Source: Sphagnum compactum
Lineage: Eukaryota; Bryophyta; Sphagnopsida; Sphagnales
DNA length: 64,000 nucleotides
Direction: 5' to 3'
Assembly: GCA_965153455.1 (NCBI GenBank)
Contig: OZ234504.1
Coordinates: forward strand, 7,998,001 to 8,062,000
A model generated the notes under the pieces. That model was not told where the DNA came from, made no database searches, and saw only the letters and a list, made by a program, of their open reading frames with translations. The position numbers were made by a program, and so were the translations under genes. Of this stretch, positions 1 to 10,660 are shown piece by piece (position 1 is the first letter of the stretch; each line of letters begins with the position of its first letter).

Positions 1-967
1 TGGGGGTGGGGGGGAACTTAAGAGAACGTTGTGTACTTACCAACCGCAAGCTCTCAAATCCACCGCCCATCATCCTAACCCTAAAATTCCAAACTCCTTT
101 TATCTGCCAGCTCTGCTATGGCCCACCGTGTGAACACCGCTTCCAACGTACACATATCCCAGCGATAACGAGGCCTAAAGGGAGCTATATTTGGTCCTAC
201 TCACTGAAGGTTACTTGGGGCCACGATTACGCCACGTGTAAAAGAGAACCCAATCCAAGAGCTCACAACAAAAGTGGTCATAGACTCCTGGTGGCCATCC
301 ATGTAGGCGGGTCCAGTTGTCCTGTTGGGCCAAGTAGTTCCAAAAAGTGCCTAGATTTGTGTGCTATTGAGCAATTGTTGCTGACATGTCAGGCTTACGT
401 GTCACGAACCACCGGCCCCCGCTCCCTCCGTCTGTCCCTGTTGCCCTACAGCGCCGCTGTTGCTGCGGCGAGGACGGCCGTCCCTCCTGCCCCTTCATCG
501 AGAGATGCATGCATGCGGCGGATTGCAAGCGGAGTTGACATAGAAATTGATCAAGATAAGCTGCCAAAGGGGATCGATTTCGTCGCTTCTCGACGACATT
601 CTCGCGGATTGTGCCAGAAATTTGTTTTTTCCCTCTGGGTTGGTGACAAGCTTTAGCAGAGAGAGAGAGAGAGATATATATATTCTGGTTCCTCTGTGAG
701 AGAAGAAAGTTCAAATAAGTAGTTCTAGTTTCTCCTTCTTCTGCTGGGATTCGTTCTTTTGTGTTTGTTAGATTTTGGAAACCGAAGAGAAACGGGGAAC
801 AAACAGGTCCCACTGCTGCAGATTGTTCTTGTTTCCTGGGATCAAGTTCTGGGTTTTGAGCTTGTATGTAGAGAGAGAGAGAGACACCCAGGCAGACGGG
901 AGAGGAGGGGGTTTGGAGAGAGAGACAGAGCTTGAGACTGGTGGGGTGTGAAGTGTTTTTCTTGAAG
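1..967 (+). promoter_or_regulatory. Upstream region and 5' leader of the CARB gene
   Basis: This stretch precedes the first CARB ATG and holds no convincing protein-coding gene. It has a G-box core CACGTG at 233-238, an ACGTGTC ABRE-like element at 397-403, and an RY-type TGCATGCATGC run at 506-516. (GA)n tracts at about 658-674 and 871-884, with a short TA run at 675-682, resemble the leader microsatellites common in plant genes. The long open frame at 6-656 has no recognisable domain and lies over these sites, so I treat it as chance. Transcription start is not determinable from sequence alone. The motifs are seen; their function is inference. Confidence 0.5.
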
Positions 968-3900
968 ATGGTAAATACAATGCTGGCTCGTGCGGCACTT
1001 GGAATTCAAATGCCGGAAGCGGCGGTTTCTGTCAAGCCTCCGCATTTGCTGTCGTCTTCGTCTTTCCTTGGTGGTGATGCTGGTGGTGCCAGCAGCGGGC
1101 GGAAGTTGGGAGCAGCAGCAGCAGCTCCAGTTTTTTTCCCTCATTGGGTCTCCTCCTCCTCTTCCCGTGGAGGAGTCAAGGGCGTCGCCGTTGACAGATC
1201 AGTAGAAATATCTTCCTCCTCCGTGTTTACTGTTAAACCCCTGGAGTGTAGGACGACCTCAGCAGCAAAGGAGACTGCGGGGGCGGCAAAGCAGCAGGAG
1301 TGGAGGAAATGGAGGGTCGCATCTGTACTCGGAGCCGAAAAGGAGATGGCCCAACCTGCAATCGAACCACAGAGAGCTTCAGCAGATTGGAGCCATTTAG
1401 GGTTCAAGGGAGGGAAAAGAATGGACCTCAAGAAGATTCTCATTCTAGGAGCAGGTATTTCTCTGGTCTGATTTCAGAGGTTTTATCTTTTGCTTGGAAA
1501 ATTCTTTCTTTCTCCTCCTCATGTCTGGCGTTTTGAATTTTCCACAGTTTTTCTGGACTTTCTTTTGAGGGTGGAATGGGGAATGTGTGTCATGGGCGGT
1601 TTTGGTTTGTTTTTTCAGGTCCAATTGTAATTGGGCAAGCTTGTGAGTTTGATTACTCGGGTACACAGGCTTGCAAAGCCCTGAAAGAAGAAGGGTATGA
1701 AGTCATCCTCATCAATTCCAATCCTGCAACTATCATGACTGACCCGGAAACCGCAGACCGAACATACATCACACCCATGACCCCAGAGCTGGTGGAGAAA
1801 GTGCTGGAGAAGGAACGGCCTGATGCGATTCTGCCCACCATGGGTGGACAGACCGCTCTAAACCTTGCCTGTGCACTTGCCGAAAGTGGCGTGCTGGAGA
1901 AATATGGGGTTGAGCTTATAGGCGCAAAGCTTGATGCAATCCAGAAAGCTGAGGATCGGGACCTTTTCAAGCAAGCTATGGCAAGGATTGGCGTGAAGAC
2001 TCCCCCATCTGGAATTGCTCATACCCTTGATGAATGCTTTCAAATTGCTGAGAAGATTGGAGAATACCCCCTGATTATCCGTCCTGCATTTACACTGGGA
2101 GGGACTGGTGGGGGGATAGCTTATAACAAAGAAGAGTTTGAGACGATCTGCAAAGCTGGTCTGACAGCCAGTATTTATTCACAGGTGAGTAAGTCCCTGG
2201 GGTTTCATGTTGGGAGTGGGGGGGGGGGGGGGGGGTTTGAAAGACAAAATCTAAGACTTCCCTTGGATTTTTGAAGCTGTGAAACTGCAAAGGCAATTGA
2301 GTACTTATTCTGATAAATGTTGGAATTGTGTACTGCAGGTGTTGGTAGAAAAATCCCTTCTGGGATGGAAGGAATATGAGCTGGAGGTGATGCGGGATTT
2401 GGCTGACAATGTGGTGATTATATGCTCCATTGAGAATATTGACCCGATGGGTGTCCACACTGGAGACTCAATAACTGTTGCACCAGCACAAACATTAACC
2501 GACAAAGAGTACCAGAGATTAAGAGTATGTCTGCTTTCCTTTGAATTCCTCTTCTTTGTGCTTCTCCCAGTTTTAGATTGAAGTTCAGGATTAGTTTATT
2601 GCATCATTGTCTTAAGAAGTAGGGTGTCAACTGTTTCTCCCACAACTTGTACAATTAAAAGTTTTTAGTCTATCCTTGTACTACGTGCAACATGATAAAA
2701 TACAGATCTTGGTACTGTTGGTTAAACTCATTAGAATATTGAATTGGGTTACCTTCTGCTGTGTTTGCTTTCCTATTAACTGTGCCAGTTTTTATTTTCA
2801 CTTTCCTGTCTTGTATGCATGAGACCAACTGTTACAATTCAAGTACATGAATGTCAGGAAAGTCTACAACAATAAAATCTGACTTGTTTTATGTTGTGTT
2901 TAAGTGCAGGATCAATCAATTGCAATCATGCGAGAAATTGGAGTTGAGTGTGGAGGCTCAAATGTACAATTTGCTGTCAATCCTAAGGATGGTGAAGTTA
3001 TGGTGATTGAGATGAACCCACGAGTTTCTCGTTCCTCAGCACTTGCATCAAAGGCAACTGGATTTCCCATTGCCAAAATGGCGGCAAAGCTTTCAGTTGG
3101 CTACACCCTTGATCAGATACCCAATGACATCACAAAGAAGACACCTGCTAGTTTTGAGCCCTCCATTGACTACGTTGTCACAAAGGTCTAAAATCTTTGC
3201 ACTCTTGCTAGCTGACATTATGACTGAGTCTTCCTGTTGCTTATGGAAATGTGAGATACTCAGGACATAGTTTTGCACATTTGTTTGCCCGAAGTTTTGA
3301 GAGGTTATTATACACTTATCTGAACCTTTTGTCGGGAAATGATGATATGCTGTTGAGTAACAGTCACTGATTGCCACCATGTATGATGAAGGTGACGGTC
3401 TGATACTTTTTGAGTGCCACTCCCAAAGTTATGACTGCATTCATTCTTGTTTTGCTTGTTTGTCTTTGCCCAAACCGAACACGATAGGTACCTTCAAAAG
3501 TGTTTTTCTAGAGTTTCCTCTGCAATCCCTTTTATGTACTCTTTGTCCTGTTGCTGAGCAGCTTTCCACTATCTCTATTTTGTCCTTCCCCCTTGTGAAC
3601 TTGTTCCAAGTTGGAAATTTCCTGTCTTGCTCTTTCTCTGATTGCTCCTATGGACACTCATCAATATATATATGAGTGTGAGGATATTACCTCTTTCTTG
3701 AATAGGATTAGAGCATAAAGAAACTATGCCTTACTATCGGTCTGTTGGGCTTATTTTGTTTTTTCCTGGTTCTACAGATTCCACGTTTTGCATTTGAGAA
3801 GTTCCCGGGTTCACAGCCTGTTCTCACAACACAGATGAAATCAGTAGGAGAGGCAATGGCCATTGGTCGGACATTCCAAGAGTCATTTCAGAAGGCTATG

Positions 3901-6154
3901 CGCTCTCTGGAGACTGGCCACAATGGCTGGGGTTGTGAAAAAGTGAATGAGATGGACTGGGACTGGGAAAAACTGAAGTATAACCTGAGGGTCCCAAACC
4001 CGGAGAGGATGTACTCTGTCTATGCTGCAATGAAAAGGGGAATGGCACAGTCAGAAATCCATGACCTAACTTTCATCGATCCATGGTTCCTCGCCCAGTT
4101 GGGTGAACTTCTGGAGACAGAGAGGTACATGGAGAGTTTGAAGCTCATCAACTTAGCAAAGGATGATTTGTATGAGATCAAGAGAAAGGGCTACAGTGAT
4201 AAGCAAATTGCTTATGCAACAGGATCAACAGAGAAAGAAGTCCGTGCCCATCGAAAAGCACTAGGTGTAATCCCAGCTTACAAACGGGTAGATACCTGTG
4301 CTGCTGAATTTGAGGCACACACACCTTATCTTTATTCTTCGTATGACGATGAGTGTGAGTCAGTGCCCAATAATCTGAAGAAAGTGTTGATCCTTGGTGG
4401 AGGCCCTAATCGAATTGGACAGGGCATCGAGTTTGACTACTGTTGCTGTCATGCGGCATTTGCTCTTGAGGTGCAGTCCAATGACCATCAATCTGTTATC
4501 GCAAACTTTGTTTCTCTGCTTGGGCCATAGGACATGATGTTATTCCCGGATTCATGTTTACCATCTGCATGTTCACAATGTTCTAACATGAGTAAACATT
4601 CTGCAGGCTTCTGGGTATGAGACTATTATGATGAACTCAAACCCTGAGACAGTGTCTACAGATTATGACACAAGTGACCGTCTTTATTTTGAGCCCCTCA
4701 CAGCAGAAGATGTGTGTAATGTCATTGACCTGGAGAGACCAGATGGCATTATTGTTCAATTTGGGGGCCAGACACCCCTCAAGCTGGCGGTCCCAATCCA
4801 GAGGTACCTGGATGAGTTTCAACCAGCTGCTGCAAGTGGGGAAGGCAGAGTGAAGATCTGGGGCACCTCCCCAGACTCCATTGATGCTGCGGAGGACAGG
4901 AAGAGGTTTGATGCTATTTTGAATGAACTTGACATAAAGCAGCCAGCTGGTGGTATTGCCAGAAGTGAAGAAGATGCTTTGGCCATAGCAAAGCGGGTGG
5001 GCTATCCTGTTGTTGTCCGACCTTCCTATGTGCTTGGTGGGCGTGCCATGGAAATAGTATACAACGATGAGAAATTGAAGACATATCTGGAGACTGCTGT
5101 CGAGGTTGATCCGGAGCGTCCTGTCCTGGTAGACAGGTACCTTACAGATGCGTCAGAAATTGATGTTGATTCGTTGACTGATTGGGAGGGGAACGTTGTT
5201 ATTGGTGGCATTATGGAGCACATTGAGCAAGCAGGTGTCCATTCTGGTGACTCAGCTTGCTCCCTTCCCACCCAAAATATTGGACCTGAGGCATTAAAGA
5301 AGATCAGAGATTCTACAGTCAAGCTTGCACAAAGACTTGGAGTTATTGGCTTAATGAACTGCCAGTATGCAATTACGCTAGCTGGAGAGGTGTATATCAT
5401 TGAGGCAAACCCTCGAGCTTCCCGCACTGTTCCCTTTGTCTCGAAGGCAATTGGGCATCCATTGGCTAGCTATGCTGCATTATTGATGTCAGGGAAAACT
5501 TTGGATGACATAAACTTCAAGGAGGAGATTCTTACTGAACATGTGTCAGTAAAAGAAGCAGTACTTCCGTTTGATAAGTTCCAAGGATGTGATGTACTGC
5601 TGGGCCCTGAGATGCGGAGCACTGGGGAAGTCATGGGAATTGATTATGGGTTTGATAAAGCGTTTGCCAAGGCCCAGTTTGCTGCAAATCAGAGGTTACC
5701 ACTTGAGGGCACTGTTTTCATCAGCATGAACGACCAGATGAAAGATAAAGTTGTACCGATAGCCCAAGGATTCCATGACCTCGGTTTCAAGATACTGTGC
5801 ACAGAAGGCACAGCAGCATTCTTAGAGAAGGCTGGGGTAACTGTTGAGAGAGTGCTGAAGCTTCATGAGGGACGCCCACATGCGGGTGATGTGTTAGCAA
5901 ATGGCCATATTCAACTTCTGATCATCACTAGTGCAGGGGATGCGCTAGACCAAATTGATGGTCGACAACTGCGACGAATGGCCCTGGCATACAAGGTGCC
6001 GATTATTACTACAATTGCTGGTGGGCTTGCCAGCCTTGAGGCTGTGAGGGGTTTGAAACACAGCCCAGTAGAGATGATTGCATTACAAGACTTCTTTGTT
6101 CAAGGCAAGAAAGTAAGTGTTAATCAAGTCCCATCATCTGCCCAGCACCTGTAA
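968..6154 (+). CDS. CARB: Carbamoyl-phosphate synthase large subunit, plastid-targeted (six exons)
   Basis: Carbamoyl-phosphate synthase large chain makes carbamoyl phosphate from ammonia (supplied by the glutaminase small subunit), bicarbonate and two ATP, for arginine and pyrimidine synthesis; in plants it acts in plastids. Exons: 968-1454, 1619-2184, 2339-2524, 2910-3185, 3778-4470, 4607-6154. All junctions are GT-AG and the joined frame gives 1251 aa, against roughly 1190 in Arabidopsis. Residues 1 to about 155 form a Ser/Ala-rich transit-type extension. The first synthetase half has [12 protein letters not shown] near 315 and [10 protein letters not shown] near 447. The oligomerisation part has [10 protein letters not shown] near 606. 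The second half has [13 protein letters not shown] near 872 and EANPRASRT near 1002. The C-terminal MGS-like allosteric domain runs from about 1104. The 968 ATG was chosen as the first one giving a continuous transit peptide; 980 is possible. A consensus GTAAGT at 6113 could allow a different C-terminus. Confidence 0.97.
2218..2235 (+). repeat. G18 homopolymer in CARB intron 2
   Basis: An uninterrupted run of 18 G lies within CARB intron 2 (2185-2338), about 34 bp past the donor. Length is likely to vary between individuals and between sequencing reads. It does not affect the coding frame. Confidence 0.9.
3213..3450 (+). repeat. Dispersed repeat R4, copy 1, in CARB intron 4
   Basis: This intronic segment shares ordered blocks with 37312-37612 and 39113-39300: TGAGTCTTCCTGTTGC, GGAAATG, ACTCAGGA, TATACACTTATCT, then GGTCTGATAC and TTATGACTG near the end. 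The copies are diverged and have small indels. All three are in the same orientation as the host gene. It is an old dispersed element of unknown class; no coding capacity is visible. Confidence 0.6.
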
Positions 6155-6713
6155 CAACTGCATAGCCTATTTTCAGCTTACACTCATTCCTAGAGACATT
6201 ACAGCTGCTGAAGGGATTCTTTTTTGAAACTGAGGTAGGATGAGCATTGCTAGTGCAAGCTGTGCAAGAGTGTAGAATAAGTTGAGCGGACATTTGGGAT
6301 TCACTCAGCCATGTATGCATGTTAGCATCTGAGTTACTCTATACTGTACTTGTCCAGTGTTAATCTTATCAAACAAATCAATCTTAACCAAAGAAGCTAT
6401 GCCCTCAAGACGGACTGAATCAGATGCAAAAGGACCAAGTTGTGAATTGCATGGTAATTAGCATATAAATCAGGGTTCAGCAAATTGGGTTCATTCTACT
6501 GTAATCTAGATCATGTTGACAAAGCAAATTTCAATGTGTGGACAAGATGATCAATATCAATTATGGATCTAACTATGAAAAATGGCTCCTTGTATGCTGA
6601 ATTCGTTTGTGAACAGATTTGTACCCTTTCAATTTTCTCTCTTTTGGAATGGCCTCAATATTTTTTAGCAATTTGATCCCAATACTATGAAAAGTAAGAA
6701 CTGGGTCAATCAC
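6155..6713. other. CARB 3' flank
   Basis: This AT-rich stretch follows the CARB stop codon and presumably contains its 3' UTR. No open frame here resembles a known protein. No unambiguous polyadenylation signal can be singled out. Confidence 0.5.
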
Positions 6714-7860
6714 TTAGTTCAGCTCCAAGCTTGACCGCAAACCTTGAACCTTGGTAAGCATCCAGACTTGGAGTTGTGGACACATCATATTCACAAATTG
6801 TTTGCTTCTCCCATCAGCCTGGATATATATGGGAAGTGATGTGTTCCTGGATCCATGCAGGGAAGGTTGATGACCTAAACTCACAATGAAGGTTATAGAC
6901 TTAGAATAGTGTTGAACATGATTCAAAGCAGTCAGAGAAGAAGAATTATTTGATGATGACCTTTCTGACCTGCAAGAGGCAAGTCCATGTTGATGCTGAA
7001 AATCATGCAAATGGAGGTGGTTGGTGGGTCCATTGCAGATGCTGGTGGCAGAGCCTCTGTCACTTGCTTTCTGGTAGATAAGCATCCAAAACCAGGCAAA
7101 GAGTTTGGTATGCAGAAGATCAGGTGTAACCCTTCTTCTGATGCACATGATGCTTCATTCATCATGGACATCTACCTGTTCATAACCCACAATTTTCGTT
7201 CTTCATCAGCACATCAATACCAATGTCCACACATGAAGAAGGCTAGAGAGAAGGAAGTTCCCAAACAGACATTCCTTTCACCTCTCTACAGATAGGTGAG
7301 TACTAGTTTTATACTGCCAAAATCTTCAAATCTGAGCATGCCCACTGTAAATGCAACCTGCATCTTGGACTAATGAAGCCAGAAATATGCTCCAATCTTG
7401 CCAAGAGAAAGAGGAGCTTCTGCGATTTACCAGCATACTGAAAAGATGTATGATGATCTCCATGAAGAGTGGGAGAAACATGCTCAATAAGACAGCCTGC
7501 AGTTACCAATCATTATGTCTCTCCATGAAGGCATTTGTAGTGGATTGATGAACCCCTATTTGCACAATCTACAAATCTCTGGAGCACTTAAGGCTTAAGG
7601 ACATAATTGAATCATACTGCTGCAGTTTGATGATAAGAAAAATCTCTCTTCTTCACAGATAAGCCATCTGTTCTTCATTTGTGTAATGTGGGCAGCCCAC
7701 TTGAGTCCACTTGTGTCCAATTCCAGATAGACAAATCCTCTTGCTGCTGATTGAATCCAGGGTGCCACACTCCTTTACCTTCCCAGTGATGATCATACTA
7801 TTGAGGTTTCTGCTATGTAGCCTTTTGTTTCTTGGACTCAAAAATTCGTTTGCATTCACA
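6714..7860 (-). pseudogene. B3-like fragments, probable REM gene remnant
   Basis: Three minus-strand pieces, in order, look like parts of diverged B3 domains. At 7859-7653, RICLSGIGHKWTQV resembles the central strand ending in W-x-V. At 7509-7309, the segment ending GDHHTSFQYAG resembles the C-terminal GD-x3-F-x-Y-x-G part. At 7148-6714, ITFIVSLGHQ followed by SLPIYIQADG and QVWMLTKVQG resembles the start of another B3 domain. No continuous frame or clean set of junctions joins them, and the conserved GW-x2-F element is not clear. They lie directly downstream of, and on the same strand as, the intact REM gene at 8257-10221. They may therefore be the decayed 3' exons of that gene or a tandem copy. 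The family assignment rests on weak motif spacing only. Confidence 0.35.
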
Positions 7861-8256
7861 GATTCAAGGCTTGTGAGTCTGTCTGTATGTAGTGTTTTTG
7901 GTAGGATGATTGTCCTCTTATTTGGTAGTGGTGTGTTTTTTTTGCAGCAGGTGATGGATGGGTGTCTGTATGCGTTCCATATGGTAAGTTCCTGAAGATT
8001 TGTAACTATCTTGCTTTTGAAATATTTGCAGAATGATGCCAGAAGAAAAAACTTATGCTTTGATCATCATCCCTCAATTCATGTTTTGCATGTTGTTATT
8101 GCTTTGGGTTTTGAATGAAGGAGATCTAAGATCGGGGTTCGGGGCTTAAGCTGTTGGGAGGGTCTTTTGCTAGTCAGCCTACAATTGTCTGGAATTAGCT
8201 CTCATAATGCAGATGTAGCAATCCACTGTGTACCCATTTCAATTGGTGATGTCCAG
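7861..8256. other. 3' flank of the REM gene
   Basis: Nothing coding is supported here. The stretch lies between the REM stop codon and the B3-like fragments and probably contains the REM 3' UTR. Confidence 0.4.
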
Positions 8257-8913
8257 TCAGAACCTGCATTCCAAAAGGCTCTGTTGTTGTTGGCAGCGTC
8301 TGTCTGCAATAACCAGCTTGCTGGTGTCATCATCATCTAATGTTGGCAGCAGTGCTTGGAAGATATGAACACGAAACATCGGTAATTCTGGTGAGTTGGA
8401 TAAAAGCTCAAACACGCATGCATCCCCTTCTTCCAGGATGTGGTCTAGAGCGAAGTGTGCCCATCCCTCGGGGCTCAACTGCAGCCTGTTCTGTTGCTGC
8501 TTGTTGCACTCCACCACTTGCTTGCTCAACACCTGCCATAACTTGTTGCTGCTGTCCACAAGTGCTATCCAGCTTATTTCTCCATTTGTGGGGATGTGCA
8601 GCTTAGTCTCCCTCAAAAACTGGACTGGTATCTCCTGTGCACCACCATCCCATTTCATGTACAACACCATCGTTTGTGTAACAATCATTGTAAAGAAGAA
8701 GATTCAAAGTTCTTCAACATTGTTGTGACCTTCTCTCCCATGGAGGCTTGATGAGATATGGATCTCTCTCTCTCTTTCTCTCCACTACAAGAGAATGTGG
8801 TTTTTCTCACGCAAAAAGCTGCGGCTCATGACATGTGTGTGAGGTAAACTTTGTGGTTTCATCCATTACAATGGACAATAGGTGGTGTTTATTGTGGCAT
8901 ATATTATTGTATT

Positions 8914-8962
<49 letters not shown>

Positions 8963-10221
8963 CCTTTCTAAATTGTGTATGATTTCTTCAGGATACAGTG
9001 GCAATGGTTGAGTACCCACCAAATGAAAGTGGTAGTAGACTTCAGAGCATCGCATGATGAGCATGAAACTGATGTTGGGGAGGCTCCTTGCACATGCTCT
9101 TGCAGCAACTATGGCTTTAGCTCTCTCTTCATCTGTAACTTCTCGTGGCCTCTTGGTGGTGTAAATCACCTGATGAGCGCGGATCACTAGTTCCCTGTCT
9201 GCTGCTGCACCCAATCCAGAAGGATTGGTCTTGTGAACAGCAGCAGGAGATTGCAGGTGATCTCTACTAGCATCATTATCAACCCTAAACCCTACTGCTA
9301 CACCTACTTGCTCATTGATCTCCTCTTCATCGCCGCTGCTACTGCTGCTGCTGCCACTGCTGCTGTCAAGAATCTCCACATACTCGTGGCCATCGGAGGT
9401 AGTATGCTCGATGTACTTGAAGTATGCTGCTGCTGCTGCTCGATTCTTGCAGGGGAGCAGCAGCTTGTGGGCATGGATTGCAGGAGGCTGCTGCAAATTG
9501 CTGCACAGCCACCCTTTCTTCTGACTGCCATCAGGATGGAAGAACTTGACAACGAAGCGGTTTAGACGCACAAGGGTGAAGAGAAGGTTATCTCCAGTGT
9601 TGAGCTTGTTCTGCAGTGCGAAATCCTTCCAACCTCTCGCTAGACGAGCTCGTACACGAACTATATTAGCTCTTCTCTTCTCCTTGCACCTGCTCAGCAC
9701 CATCATAACTTTCCACAACATCCCACTCTCGTCACCTTCCAACACCATTTTCTCTTTCAGCTCCCACTTTCTGCTCGCACAATACTCTAGAAAATACCTT
9801 GGTATGTCCTGCATCATGCATGCATGCATCAGGATTTTCATCAGTTCCTGCAAGCTCCTTCTGCTGCTACTGCTTCTGCTATGATCTGAAGCTGCACCGG
9901 CCATTTCAACTCCATCTTAGCTGATCAACATCATCATCATCATCATCATCATCTCTTGCACTGCAAATCTATGCTCAGAAGCACGGACCTAAAACATAGA
10001 TCAGGCATGCAAGCTGCTGCTGCTGCTGGTACTACTAGGGGGTTTTGTGATCTTCGTCTACATACAAGCTGGTAAGGAGATCCGATGGCACATTTTCCGA
10101 GTGAAGTGACAAAGAACACATCCTCATCAGCACTTCCTTGCTTCTCGGCCGCCTCCAGCGCTGTTCTCTCATTGGCTTCTTCTTCTTCGTCTCTGCCGCT
10201 TCCCACACCCATCATCGTCAT
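8257..10221 (-). CDS. REM-type transcription factor with two B3 domains (three exons)
   Basis: B3 domains bind DNA in the nucleus; REM proteins are a plant-specific family, often reproductive. Exons on the minus strand: 10221-10066, 9808-9020, 8634-8257, all phase 0 with GT-AG junctions, giving 440 aa. B3-1 covers about 35-144: FFVTSLGK in exon 1, DIPRYFLEY at the start of exon 2, then LWKV, RGWKDFALQN and TGDNLLF. A basic, Ser-rich and acidic linker (Ser run 200-210, then GDEEE) ends in a REM-like KRPREVTDEERAKAI. B3-2 covers about 295-410: NISFMLIMR, FHL in exon 2, EIPVQFL opening exon 3, then LWQV, EGWAHFALDH and EEGDACVFELL. The ATG at 9904 was rejected because B3-1 would lack its first strand. 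The exon 1 donor GTATGT at 10065 is strong. Intron 2 holds a (CT)22 tract. Target genes are unknown. Confidence 0.85.
8915..8958 (+). repeat. (CT)22 microsatellite in REM intron 2
   Basis: A perfect dinucleotide run sits in the second intron of the minus-strand REM gene, where it reads (AG)n in the sense direction. It could serve as a polymorphic marker. Confidence 0.95.
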
Positions 10222-10299
10222 GATTTCACCAAATTTTCCACCACTTTTGCTTCTGGACAACTCTGAATTCCAAAAACCCAAAAACAAAACAACTTAGAA

Positions 10300-10660
10300 G
10301 TGTTCTTGAACTTGAAGACTAAATTGCGACCTCACATGTCACAAAGCTTCTCTCTCTCTCTCTCACTTTGCAATCCTGAGGACTAAAATTGCAAGCTCAA
10401 ATGGACTCACAACCCTTCTCTCTCTCTCTCTCTCTTGAACGTTGCAATCCTGGAAAGCTAGAGTTGCAAGCTCAAATGTCACACAACACTTATCTCTCTC
10501 TTGAACTTTTGGCAATCTGGAAGATGAAATTGCCAAGATCTCAATTGGACCAACAACAAAATTCCTTCAACTTTTAGGACTGGCACCCTACTACTACAAC
10601 TACTACTACTGCAAACTAAAATTGCAACAAGCTCACTTTGTCATGACAACAATGTGCCTA
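10300..10660 (+). repeat. Imperfect tandem array upstream of the REM gene
   Basis: Roughly four diverged units of about 75-80 bp. Each combines a CT-rich tract (near 10350, 10418 and 10490), TTGCAATC and an AAATTGCAAGCTCA-type block followed by a CACAAC block. The array starts about 80 bp beyond the REM start codon on its 5' side, so it lies in the REM leader or promoter. The last unit has lost its CT tract. Confidence 0.65.

Noticed and set aside
5026-5427. 133-codon minus-strand frame over CARB exon 6
   Set aside because: Antisense shadow of a strongly conserved coding exon, with no domain of its own.
9020-9904. Open frame starting MAGAASDHSRSS as the REM start
   Set aside because: The first B3 strands would be missing. 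An upstream exon ending at 10066 with a GTATGT donor supplies them in phase.
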